Of a stretch of DNA of 64,000 nt, positions 9,213 through 16,567 are shown one piece after another. The stretch covers positions 5,110,001 to 5,174,000 of the forward strand of contig NZ_LT607754.1 in NCBI RefSeq assembly GCF_900090285.1. Reading direction: 5' to 3'. Under the pieces are notes generated by a model. It saw only the letters and a program-made list of their open reading frames with translations, did no database searches and was not told the DNA's origin. Position 1 is the first letter of the stretch. Each line of letters starts with the position of its first letter. This stretch comes from Micromonospora inositola (GTDB taxonomy: Bacteria; Actinomycetota; Actinomycetes; Mycobacteriales; Micromonosporaceae). Both the position numbers and the translations under genes were made by a program.

Positions 9213-10319
9213 CTACCGGGCCAACTGATCCTCGATCGCTGTCGAGACGACCTTCAACGCGTCCTGTTCGAACCCGTCCGGCAGCAGCCGCAGCGTGTGC
9301 GGGATCGCCCTACCGCCCTTGCCGTAGTCGTCGACCGTGCCGTTGAAATGCCGTGCCTTGTCCATCGTCACCTCGTTGAGGCCGAACCGGGTGAACCAGA
9401 TGTGCTTCTCATAGGTGTCCGGCCCGAGGCCCATGTGCAGCAGCCGGGTCTTCGGCATCACCTGGAACCCGTCCGGCATCCCGTGATGGAAGTAGCTCAA
9501 CATGAGCAGGTAGCGCAGATCGCGGTCCTCCAGGACGTGAATCCAGCCCTGGGTGAACAAGCCGAGCGGGAGCCCGAAGTAGTTGTTCTCCCGCTTGAGC
9601 GGCACCGCGTAGGGCTCGTTGGGGCCGCTGATCCGCTTGCCGCTCTCGTGGTTGAGCAAGAAGCCGTTGTGCTTGTTCTTGCGATCCTTGCCGTTGGGCA
9701 GCGACACCAGATCCTCCTCGCTCATCAGATCGAGTGCGCTGAACAGGTGCCGACGCTTCTTGTCGGAGATGCTCATGTACGTGCGGCCCTCCCCGGACGG
9801 CTTCGCGTCGGTGGCCAGCAGGTCCGCCCATGCGATCTGGTCACCCGCAGCCTGCAACGGGCGTGGGTTGTCCGGCCGCCTGCCGGGCTTCGTACGTGTC
9901 TGCGCCTCGAACAGCGCGATGAGCATCAGCCGCAGTGCCGCGCCGCGCGGGGTCACCAGCCGGCCTGCCGGCGGGCAGAACTCTTTTGGGGGAAGTTTCC
10001 GGTCCGACCAGTCACCCGGGGCCGGCTGGGAGCGGAAGACGAACGCGTCGCGGACCCACACTAGTCCGTTGGCGACCGGGCTGCCGGCGGTGCTGCTCTT
10101 GGCGAGCGCGGCGAGGTTCGCGGTGGCCTTCTTGTAGGAGTCCTCCGCGTCGTACAGGCGGCGCACGCGGACGTCCAGGTGTTCGCGTTCCGCTTTCGAC
10201 GGTGGCGCGGTCAAGTCGAAGACGATCTTCTCGGCCACGGTCATCCTGCCCATCACAAGGTCACTGGCTTGGCGTACGGCGGTTATGTTCTGAACGTTTT
10301 GATCCGTCTGAAGCGTCAT
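9213..10319 (-). CDS. Winged-helix-type plasmid/mobile-element protein (unassigned)
   Basis: Up to 368 residues. Candidate starts are ATG 10319, ATG 10253 and ATG 10244; none has an ideal ribosome binding site. If translation begins at 10253 or 10244, a pair of inverted repeats (10293-10312 and 10349-10368) falls in the promoter. The C-terminal half (FGLPLGLFTQGWIHVLEDRD, then GLGPDTYEKH) resembles winged-helix replication initiator or regulatory proteins of actinobacterial plasmids and integrated elements; this is inference from pattern only. It lies between integrase debris and a small Spd-like gene, consistent with a decayed integrative element. Confidence 0.6.
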   Translation of the reverse strand: MTLQTDQNVQNITAVRQASDLVMGRMTVAEKIVFDLTAPPSKAEREHLDVRVRRLYDAEDSYKKATANLAALAKSSTAGSPVANGLVWVRDAFVFRSQPAPGDWSDRKLPPKEFCPPAGRLVTPRGAALRLMLIALFEAQTRTKPGRRPDNPRPLQAAGDQIAWADLLATDAKPSGEGRTYMSISDKKRRHLFSALDLMSEEDLVSLPNGKDRKNKHNGFLLNHESGKRISGPNEPYAVPLKRENNYFGLPLGLFTQGWIHVLEDRDLRYLLMLSYFHHGMPDGFQVMPKTRLLHMGLGPDTYEKHIWFTRFGLNEVTMDKARHFNGTVDDYGKGGRAIPHTLRLLPDGFEQDALKVVSTAIEDQLAR

Positions 10320-10368
10320 CTCCGCGTCTTCGGATCAGTGTTTAACGTTCAGACGGACCAGAACGTGT
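10293..10368. promoter_or_regulatory. Inverted pair of ~20-bp sites at the 9213-10319 gene start
   Basis: AACGTTTTGATCCGTCTGAA at 10293-10312 recurs on the opposite strand at 10349-10368 with 17 of 20 bases matching (TCCGTCTGAA is exact). The two sites face each other across ~36 bases around the start of the minus-strand gene. This looks like an operator or an iteron pair for the encoded winged-helix-like protein. Confidence 0.5.
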
Positions 10369-10416
10369 TGACCATGCTACCTGATCCACTTGGCGGACGG
10401 CGGCTCCGACGCTTCG

Positions 10417-10575
10417 ATGGACATCAGCCGGGCGATGACCGCTCCGGCCGCGGCAAGGCCCCGCAGCCAGCTGGACCACCCTCGCCGCCACGCCGCACCG
10501 CGACAACCGCCCGCCGGTACCGCGGACGGCCCCCGGGCTGAGCCCCCGGAGGCCGCGGTGCGGACCAACCCGTGA
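10417..10575 (+). CDS. Possible small hypothetical protein
   Basis: A 52-codon frame from ATG 10417 (a TTG at 10390 would add nine residues). It is rich in Ala, Pro and Arg and has no recognised domain. Its stop lies just before the ribosome binding site of the following small membrane protein, so it could be a translationally coupled first gene, but composition alone is weak evidence. Confidence 0.2.
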   Translation: MDISRAMTAPAAARPRSQLDHPRRHAAPRQPPAGTADGPRAEPPEAAVRTNP

Positions 10576-10595
10576 CTTCGAGCAAGGAGTTCCGC

Positions 10596-10796
10596 GTGCC
10601 CAGAGTACGTCGACCCTACTGGCAACCCCGCCCGGCGCCGCAGTCCAGCGGGCCGCAGCGGCTCCCCCAGCGCTGGGCCATCATCGCGATGGTCACGGCC
10701 GCCGCAGCCACAGTTGCCCACCTCGCGGGCGGCCCGATCGCGGCCATCACCGTCGGGGCTGCGGTGCTCGTCGCCGCCCACCGAGTCCTCGACTGA
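10596..10796 (+). CDS. Small membrane protein, Spd-like
   Basis: 66 residues from GTG 10596, chosen because AAGGAG lies six bases upstream at 10584-10589. A basic, Pro-rich N-terminus (VPRVRRPYWQPRP) is followed by two hydrophobic stretches, WAIIAMVTAAAATVAHLAG and PIAAITVGAAVLVAAHRVL. Size and layout match the small spread (Spd) proteins of conjugative actinomycete plasmids and AICEs, but the similarity is general and the assignment tentative. The IS element begins 61 bases downstream. Confidence 0.5.
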   Translation: MPRVRRPYWQPRPAPQSSGPQRLPQRWAIIAMVTAAAATVAHLAGGPIAAITVGAAVLVAAHRVLD

Positions 10797-10866
10797 GTCC
10801 GGGAACTCGGGTTCGGTGCGGGCGGCCGCAATCCGTCCGTGCCGGCACGGACACTTAGGGCGCGTC

Positions 10867-11331
10867 TCATTTGGTGAGGCGGCGGTAGCAGATCAGGGTG
10901 CTGGCGATGGTGGCGAAGGCTTCGAAGTGATCGCCCTTGCGGTCATAGCGGCGAACGAGGCGCCGGTAGCGCATCAGCCAGGACATGCAGGCTTCAACGA
11001 CCCAGCGGTGCCGGCCCAGACGCGTGGAGGACTCGATGCCCTTACGGGCGATGCGTACCTTGATCCCCCGTCGCCGGACCTCGCGGCGCAGCTCGCGGGC
11101 GTCGTACGCCTTGTCGGCGTGCAACTTGTCTGGCCGCCACCGGCGGCGCCCGTTGGGTGTGCGGATCGCCGGGACGCTGTCGAGCATGGGCAGCAGCAGT
11201 TGGCTGTCGTGGACGTTCGCGGCGGTGACCAGCACAGCCAGGGGCAGCCCCTTCCGGTCGCAGATGACGTGGAGTTTGCTGCCTGGTTTGCCGCGGTCGA
11301 CCGGGTTTGGGCCAGTCAGATCGCCCCTTTT
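10867..11331 (-). CDS. IS5-family transposase, OrfB part (after -1 frameshift)
   Basis: Continues OrfA after slippage on GGAAAAAGGGGC; read this way the sequence runs VDSISVRAEK into RGDLTGPNPVDRGKPGSK with no loss of conserved residues. It supplies the second catalytic Asp (LVTAANVHDSQLL) and the Glu in the R/Y-rich block HRWVVEACMSWLMRYRRL, completing the DDE triad. The fused protein is ~270 residues, the usual IS427 size. An open frame extends upstream to 11448 but that part overlaps OrfA. Confidence 0.88.
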   Translation of the reverse strand, partial: KRGDLTGPNPVDRGKPGSKLHVICDRKGLPLAVLVTAANVHDSQLLLPMLDSVPAIRTPNGRRRWRPDKLHADKAYDARELRREVRRRGIKVRIARKGIESSTRLGRHRWVVEACMSWLMRYRRLVRRYDRKGDHFEAFATIASTLICYRRLTK

Positions 11332-11678
11332 TCCGCCCGCACACTGATCGAGTCGACCACCGCCCTCGACCAGTCGATCCGCCGGTCGGCGCCGAGCCGG
11401 TCCAGGGTCGCCTCGTGCAGCCGGAGCCAGAACCCGGCCGCGGTCCACTCGGTGAACCTGCGGTGCGCGGTGGCCCTGGTGACACCGAACGACGCCTCAG
11501 GCAGCTTCCACCAGGAACAACCCGCCTGGGTCACGTACACGATCGCGGCCAGCACCGCCCGGTCGTCCACCCGCCGGCGACCACCACCCTGCCGACGAAC
11601 CGGCGCGGGCGGGATCAACGGCACCGCTATCTCCCAGAGATCATCCGGCGCCCAGGTACGGATCATGGCCTCGTCCAC
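11316..11678 (-). CDS. IS5-family transposase, OrfA part
   Basis: 120 residues: N-terminal helix-turn-helix/DUF4096-like region (DDLWEIAVPLIPPA, AVLAAIVYVTQAGCSW) and the first catalytic Asp in AVVDSISVRAEK. The frame stops shortly after a run of five A followed by four G (11324-11332), the slippery site for -1 frameshifting into OrfB. On its own it would be a truncated protein that can act as an inhibitor or DNA-binding factor in IS families of this type. Confidence 0.85.
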   Translation of the reverse strand: MDEAMIRTWAPDDLWEIAVPLIPPAPVRRQGGGRRRVDDRAVLAAIVYVTQAGCSWWKLPEASFGVTRATAHRRFTEWTAAGFWLRLHEATLDRLGADRRIDWSRAVVDSISVRAEKGAI

Positions 11679-11773
11679 GGAAGCAGATCATGCCCCAGGC
11701 CAACGACCATCCAAATGAGACGCGCCCTTAGACGGTGCCACGAAGAAGGGCCCCATCGCCTCCATGGTGACCG

Positions 11774-12100
11774 GATGGCGGTGGGGCACGGCATCAGGCC
11801 GACCCCGAGGCTCCAGCGACTGACCGACCACAGTGCACTCGTAGCAACAAGGAGAGCCCGGGACTCCAGGGGCCTCATCCGCGTCACGACGGCCACGGAA
11901 CCTCGTGGTCCGTCACCACCGAGGTGATCGTGACGCGCTGGGGACCGGGGTCAGCTACCGGGAGTGACGACGACTTCGGCACGGCCTCCTCGACGCTGAC
12001 CCTGCAGTCGTCGCGCTCCGAGCTGCCGGCGCCCTGGACCGCCACCCACGACGCAGGCCTGATCGAGCCGCAAGCGTCGGATATGCGAACACACCGTTGA
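11774..12100 (+). pseudogene. 3' end of a gene cut off near the IS
   Basis: The frame ending with TGA at 12098-12100 is open back to 11774 and has convincing coding composition from about 11880 (TSWSVTTEVIVTRWGPGS, then LTLQSSRSELPAPWTATHD). It lacks a start codon with a ribosome binding site, and an in-frame TGA at 11771 and the IS lie upstream. I read it as the C-terminal remnant of a gene that preceded the large Fn3-like gene. The segment 12101-12164 is a short spacer. Confidence 0.4.
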
Positions 12101-12164
12101 CACCGGGCGGAAGGCTCAGAAACTGACCGTGAGGCGGTGGCGGCGCGGGACCAGCGAGGGGCAC

Positions 12165-14738
12165 ATGACCCTGCAGACCGGTGCACTGACGATGGTGACG
12201 CTGGGTGTCCAGGACGATCCGGTCCTGTGGCCCGGCGTGCACCTGCGGTGGTTCGTCGACCCGGCGATCGGGTTCCCCCCGCTCGGGTTCGACGTTCAGC
12301 GCCGGCCCGCGCGGGCCGGGACCGCATCGTGGGTGGACTTCGCCTCGATGCCGGTCGGCTCGGTGCCGACGGCGCTCCCGCTCGGGCCGCTGGTCCTGGG
12401 GTCGGCCAACACCGGCGCGCCCTCCGAGGTAGTCACCGAGCTCGTCGACGCCGCGCAGGTGCCGGTGTTGCGGCCCGCCTTCGAGGGGGCGATCACCGGC
12501 GAGCTGACCGCCGCGGCCGGCCCAGCCCGGCGGATCGACATCGACATCGTGCACACCGTTCCCCAGGCGGCGCGTCTGCTGCCGGCCGACTTCGTCGTCT
12601 GGGGCCTGGCCGGAGGCAAGCGGGTCTGCTCGGGATCGGTGCGGCTTACCGAGCAGAGCCGGTTCACGCGGCTGCGGGTGAGCGTGGCCGCCGACGCCCT
12701 CGACGGATTCCAGATCCAGGGCCGGCGCCAGCTCGCGCACTACTACGCCATCGTCGCGGTGCGCTGGGTGACCGTGGCCGACGAGGCCGACGACGGGTGG
12801 GACCCGCCGCTCAACCCGCGGCGGATCGGCTTTCCGGTAACGGTGCCGGGATATCTGGTGCCGCACGGGCACGGCGCCGATCCGGGCACCGGCGCGCTGG
12901 ACTGGCTCGAGGCGGCTGACCGGCTGAGCCCGACCGGGTTGGCGTCCGGCCTGCCCGCCCCGGCGGTGCAGCAGTTCGGGCCGCCCGAGTTCGGACGGAG
13001 CCGGGAGATCTTCCGCGCGGCACTGGCCGGCCGGCAGCTGACCCAGAGCGGCAGCGGCGCCGGAACGCCGACCGTGGAGGTCGACGCCGTGCGCCTCGTG
13101 CAGTTCGGCGCGCTCGGCCCCGACGTCGCGCGGATGGCGGGGCTCGCCCTGGTCGACCGCACCGCCGTCCCCGGTGTTCGCTACGACTACCAGGTCGTCG
13201 GCTACTGGCCCGGGCCGATCCGGTGGGAGTGGGTTTGCGGGGACGTGCCGGTGACCCCCGGGCCGGTCCGCGTCGATCTGCCCGTCCCGAGCGACGCCGT
13301 CCGGGTGACTGTCCGGTCGACGGGACCGTTCACTGTGCGGGCGTCGGCGGGCAACGGCCGCGAGACCGTGCGGCGCCTCCCGGCTGGGCCGACGAGCGCT
13401 GTCACGGTGGAGGGGTCCGGCATCGACACGGTCGTGGTCGATGGCGACGGCCCGGTCGTGACCCAGGTGTGCCACCTCGAACCGGTGCAGGACATCCTGA
13501 CGCACCGGTGGATCTGCTTCGGGGTGACCCGCGGGCCGGTGGCGCCGCTGCGGGCGCCGGCCGCCCCGGAGGCGACGCCGATGCCGGGTTTCGCGCGGCG
13601 GTTCACCGCCGAGCAGGTCGTCGGCCTGCGCCTCGATCCGGCGCCGGCCGCCGTTCCCGGTGGCGGCCTGCTGCCGGTCGCTCGGGCACTGACCGATCCG
13701 GTCTCGTACGAGGTGCAGCGGCGCGCCGAGAGCGGCACCTGGGAGGACCTGGTGACGCCGCCCGGCTCGGAGCTGCGCGCCTGGGGCGGCCCGGCTACCG
13801 GCCGGACCCGGCCGGTGTTCCGCTCCACGGCCCGGCCCGCGGCCTTCACCGCGCCGCCGGGGTGGCCGGACGAGCCCGGCGATTTCGTGGACGACCGGCT
13901 CGATCCGGACGTCCGCTCCTACGGCTACCGCTGCCGGGCCCGCGATCTGTTCGGCCGGGTGAGCGACTGGTCGCCGCCGGCCGCCGTCGACGTGGCCGAC
14001 CGGGTGCCGCCGCCGCGGCCGGACGGGGTGACCGGCCGGTGGATTGACCGCTCGGAACCGGATCTGGCCGCCGACGACCGCGCCGAGCTGGACGCCGCCG
14101 GCGTGGACCGGGCGGCTCTGCTGCGCTGGTCGTGGCCGGACCGGTGCCGGGTCCAGGCGCCGGACACGGTCGGCTTCCGGGTCTACTGGAACGATCGGCC
14201 GCACAGCACCGTGCTCGCCGGCATCGCGGCGGTCGCCACCGACGACCCCGCCGCGTACCGGGTGACCGTACCGCTCGGCATCCCGCCGGCCGACGCGTTC
14301 CGGGGCGACTGGCTGCGCCAGGGCAACCGGCAGTACCTGATTCTCGGCAACACGGCGGCCGACCCCTCGGTGCTGGCCCTGAGCCGTTCCGCCACCGAGC
14401 CGCCGGCCCCCGGTCCGTGCTCGATCTCGATGCGCGGGCCCGACCCGAGCCGGCTCGACCTGATCGGCAACCCGCTGCGGCCCGACCCGAGCCGGGCGGC
14501 GGTCTGGCAGCGGCGGGTCTTGGAGGTCTCGACGGCCGGGGCCAGCTTCGACATCCTGCAGGAGTCGGACGGCATCGCGGTGGAGTGCACCGGCGTCGAG
14601 CCGGACGCCCCTCGGGCCGGGCTGGCGACCGTGCGACTGCAGCCCGCGTGGGTCTTCGACGGCCGGATTCCGGAGGGGTTGTCTCTGTCGGCAGACAAGC
14701 TGCGCGACGAGCCTGCCAACGGTAGGCGGCTGCAGTAG
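12165..14738 (+). CDS. Large Fn3-like / beta-rich protein of unknown function
   Basis: 857 residues from ATG 12165, preceded by GCGAGGGG. No signal peptide is evident. The N-terminus (LWPGVHLRWFVDPAIGFPP) recurs in large bacterial proteins that carry repeated immunoglobulin/Fn3-type modules. Later segments fit beta-sandwich repeats (SYGYRCRARDLFGRVSDWSP near residue 590; DTVGFRVYWNDRPH near 670). Pro, Gly and Asp are abundant and Cys is rare. The C-terminus (ANGRRLQ) is abrupt and AT-richer DNA follows at once, so the gene may be 3'-truncated. Structural or adhesive roles, or association with a phage-tail-like particle, are possible but unproven. Confidence 0.65.
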   Translation: MTLQTGALTMVTLGVQDDPVLWPGVHLRWFVDPAIGFPPLGFDVQRRPARAGTASWVDFASMPVGSVPTALPLGPLVLGSANTGAPSEVVTELVDAAQVPVLRPAFEGAITGELTAAAGPARRIDIDIVHTVPQAARLLPADFVVWGLAGGKRVCSGSVRLTEQSRFTRLRVSVAADALDGFQIQGRRQLAHYYAIVAVRWVTVADEADDGWDPPLNPRRIGFPVTVPGYLVPHGHGADPGTGALDWLEAADRLSPTGLASGLPAPAVQQFGPPEFGRSREIFRAALAGRQLTQSGSGAGTPTVEVDAVRLVQFGALGPDVARMAGLALVDRTAVPGVRYDYQVVGYWPGPIRWEWVCGDVPVTPGPVRVDLPVPSDAVRVTVRSTGPFTVRASAGNGRETVRRLPAGPTSAVTVEGSGIDTVVVDGDGPVVTQVCHLEPVQDILTHRWICFGVTRGPVAPLRAPAAPEATPMPGFARRFTAEQVVGLRLDPAPAAVPGGGLLPVARALTDPVSYEVQRRAESGTWEDLVTPPGSELRAWGGPATGRTRPVFRSTARPAAFTAPPGWPDEPGDFVDDRLDPDVRSYGYRCRARDLFGRVSDWSPPAAVDVADRVPPPRPDGVTGRWIDRSEPDLAADDRAELDAAGVDRAALLRWSWPDRCRVQAPDTVGFRVYWNDRPHSTVLAGIAAVATDDPAAYRVTVPLGIPPADAFRGDWLRQGNRQYLILGNTAADPSVLALSRSATEPPAPGPCSISMRGPDPSRLDLIGNPLRPDPSRAAVWQRRVLEVSTAGASFDILQESDGIAVECTGVEPDAPRAGLATVRLQPAWVFDGRIPEGLSLSADKLRDEPANGRRLQ

Positions 14739-14896
14739 ATTTTCGACGCTCTGGCGGCCCGCCACATGCTGTGAACTGGCCGACCCCGATTCGATTCTCG
14801 AGGATGGACGCAAAGCGCATACCTAAGAGTTGTCGGGTATCCGCTTTGGACGTACTCTGATACGGCAAGCGAAGTGCGTTATCGGTTAGGAGCTGC

Positions 14897-15448
14897 ATGA
14901 TCCACCTGAAGATCGGCGCGCCCCGCCCCGCCGACCACAATGACCCGATGGGCCGCGACTGGGTCGGCTGGACCCCCGCGCAGACCCCGCAGCAGATCTA
15001 CGACCGCAACCGCGGCATCTGGTCGCTCGGCACCCGGGCCGAACGCCAGCGGTACACCGTCTTCTCCTCCCTCATCACCGGCATGAACGTGGCCATCATC
15101 GAGAACACCGGCATCGAGGACGTCGGTGGCGGCAAGCGCGCTGTGGTCGGTCGGGTGCTCGAGCCCGGCCATCCGGTGCACGACGCGCTGATCGACCAGC
15201 CGGCCCTCGACAACTACCGCAACCCGATGACCTACCCCGACCACTCGGTCGACCACCAGCGCACCTGTGCCTGTGGCTGTGGCGCGGCGGTTGCGGGCGC
15301 GCGGCTGTTCCTGCCGGGCCATGACCAGCGGGCCATCCACGCCCGCATCGCCGCCCAGTGGGGCGACACCCTGGGTTTCATCCGCTGGTTCGACGACACC
15401 TTCGGCGCCCCGGCTCACGCTGCCGATGCGGCGGCGGCCGACAGGTGA
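14897..15448 (+). CDS. Hypothetical protein with CxCGCG zinc-like motif
   Basis: 183 residues from ATG 14897, with TTAGGAG four bases upstream. The N-terminal two thirds are unrecognised. Near residue 122 is CACGCGAAVAGARLFLPGHD, a Cys cluster followed by FxxGHD that probably binds zinc; similar short modules occur in phage and mobile-element proteins. The 158-base spacer upstream (14739-14896) is relatively AT-rich and must carry its promoter. It precedes a PD-(D/E)xK nuclease gene on the same strand, suggesting a joint role in an accessory module. Confidence 0.7.
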   Translation: MIHLKIGAPRPADHNDPMGRDWVGWTPAQTPQQIYDRNRGIWSLGTRAERQRYTVFSSLITGMNVAIIENTGIEDVGGGKRAVVGRVLEPGHPVHDALIDQPALDNYRNPMTYPDHSVDHQRTCACGCGAAVAGARLFLPGHDQRAIHARIAAQWGDTLGFIRWFDDTFGAPAHAADAAAADR

Positions 15449-15565
15449 TCCCCGGGATTGCGGGCGCTCGGAATGCCTTGGCCCACCAGCAGCCCTGACA
15501 TGTCCCTGAGGCTGGGCCGCTCTTGACCCAGATCACGATTGGTTGTCCCGTCCACGGGAGGTGTC

Positions 15566-16180
15566 TTGTCGGCAGAGTTTCGCCCTCTGGCGGGTGAGCC
15601 GGACCCGGCCGGGCCCCTGGTGTCATCCGCAGGGCATCCATACGAAGTGCCACTCAACGACTTCACCTCCGAGGGGGAGTTGGCCAAGGCGGTGCTCGAC
15701 CGCCTTCGGCCGGCGTTCCACATCCGTCGCGAATGGCCTGGACGGCACTGCTCGGGACGGCCCGCACGCATTGACGCGGTCATCCGTCCAAGGGATCTCG
15801 CTCCGTGGCGCGACGACGTGGTCACCTTCGGCGTGGAGTTCAAGCTTCCGCCTGCGGAGGCCGGAATTCACGCCTACACCGGCTGGCTCGCGCAGGCGGT
15901 CGACTACACGCACGTCGACTGGAAGGGCTTGGGGAGGCTGAGAATCCTGACGTGCCCAGGGCCGGCCCTGTGGCTCGACCGGATCCAGCAATACTCGCAG
16001 GCGGATTCGACCGTGAGCTTGGCGCGACGACTGAGCGGGCAGCTCGGGGTCGGCGAACTGGTGTTGCGATGGACCCATGGGCTGACGATCGCGTTCAACG
16101 GCGAGCACGTCTGGTCGGAACGTCACGGGGTGGTTCGGGGCCGGACCTGGACCATGGCGCCCCGAGTCGGCTCGCGGTAA
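15566..16180 (+). CDS. PD-(D/E)xK nuclease-like protein
   Basis: 204 residues from TTG 15566, which has GGGAGG four bases upstream; the earlier start at 15539 lacks such a site. The core reads GRPARIDAVIRP, then VVTFGVEFKLPP, then YTGWLAQAVDYTHVDW: an Asp on one strand, E-x-K on the next (VEFK) and a helix with conserved Gln, as in restriction-endonuclease-like folds. No DNA-binding domain is obvious. It lies 50 bases before a short CRISPR array. Function in restriction or defence is inferred. Confidence 0.65.
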   Translation: MSAEFRPLAGEPDPAGPLVSSAGHPYEVPLNDFTSEGELAKAVLDRLRPAFHIRREWPGRHCSGRPARIDAVIRPRDLAPWRDDVVTFGVEFKLPPAEAGIHAYTGWLAQAVDYTHVDWKGLGRLRILTCPGPALWLDRIQQYSQADSTVSLARRLSGQLGVGELVLRWTHGLTIAFNGEHVWSERHGVVRGRTWTMAPRVGSR

Positions 16181-16229
16181 CCCAAGCCGGTGGCGGGCGT
16201 ACCCGATCTACGACTGGCTGACCGAAGAC

Positions 16230-16379
16230 GTCGTCCCCGCAGGCGCGGGAGTCCTCCGTACTTCCGGCGCGGTGCGTCGGCCTAATCGGGGTCGTCCCCG
16301 CACGCGCGGGGGTCCTCTCGCGAACCAGCCGGCCTTGCCGTTCGGGGGGCCGTCGTCCCCGCACGCGCAGGGTCCTCAC
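16230..16379 (+). CRISPR. Short CRISPR array, 3 repeats / 2 spacers
   Basis: Repeats of 28 bp start at 16230, 16291 and 16352, giving a constant 61-bp period and 33-bp spacers (16258-16290, 16319-16351). The core is CCCCGCACGCGCGGGG with flanking GTCGT and GTCCTCC, the palindromic type I-E pattern. Each repeat differs by one or more bases and the third has a shortened G-run. The same repeat type forms the large array at 33.8-35.0 kb. No cas genes adjoin it. Confidence 0.85.
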
Positions 16380-16430
16380 CCGGAGGCCTCCTGCTAGTAA
16401 TCAGCGAAAAATCAACGACAGCGCTGGTCA

Positions 16431-16515
16431 GAGCCGGGTACCGCCGGGCGGTGGTGTCGCTCGTGCCGCCACCGGCTGACCGGCGTTGCCGTTGGTTCCG
16501 GGCCGGAAACTACTA
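16431..16515 (+). repeat. Left copy of ~85-bp inverted repeat
   Basis: Its reverse complement matches 18879-18965 at roughly 88% identity, including an uninterrupted GGAACCAACGGCAACGCCGG and GGCGGCACGAGCGACACC. The two copies face each other and bracket the Myb/SANT-like gene and HEPN-like gene A. The left copy lies 51 bases past the short CRISPR array. Confidence 0.85.
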
Positions 16516-16567
16516 GGCCGAAGGTGACGGTGTCGAAATTGTCGGTGGCCGATCGTAGGGTGCGCTC

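Larger units (their letters stand above)
10858..11727 (-). mobile_element. IS5-family (IS427-type) insertion sequence, 870 bp
   Basis: Perfect 17-bp terminal inverted repeats GGGCGCGTCTCATTTGG lie at 10858-10874 and 11711-11727. They are flanked by a 3-bp duplication TTA (10855-10857 and 11728-11730), as expected for the IS427 group. The transposase is encoded on the minus strand in two frames joined by a -1 shift. Both ends and the frameshift site are intact, so the copy is probably young. Confidence 0.92.

Noticed and set aside
11955..14813. A 952-codon minus-strand open frame opposite the large Fn3-like gene
   Set aside because: It is Arg/Gly/His/Pro-rich, lacks a plausible start and ribosome binding site, and mirrors the codon bias of the plus-strand gene. 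A high-GC antisense shadow.
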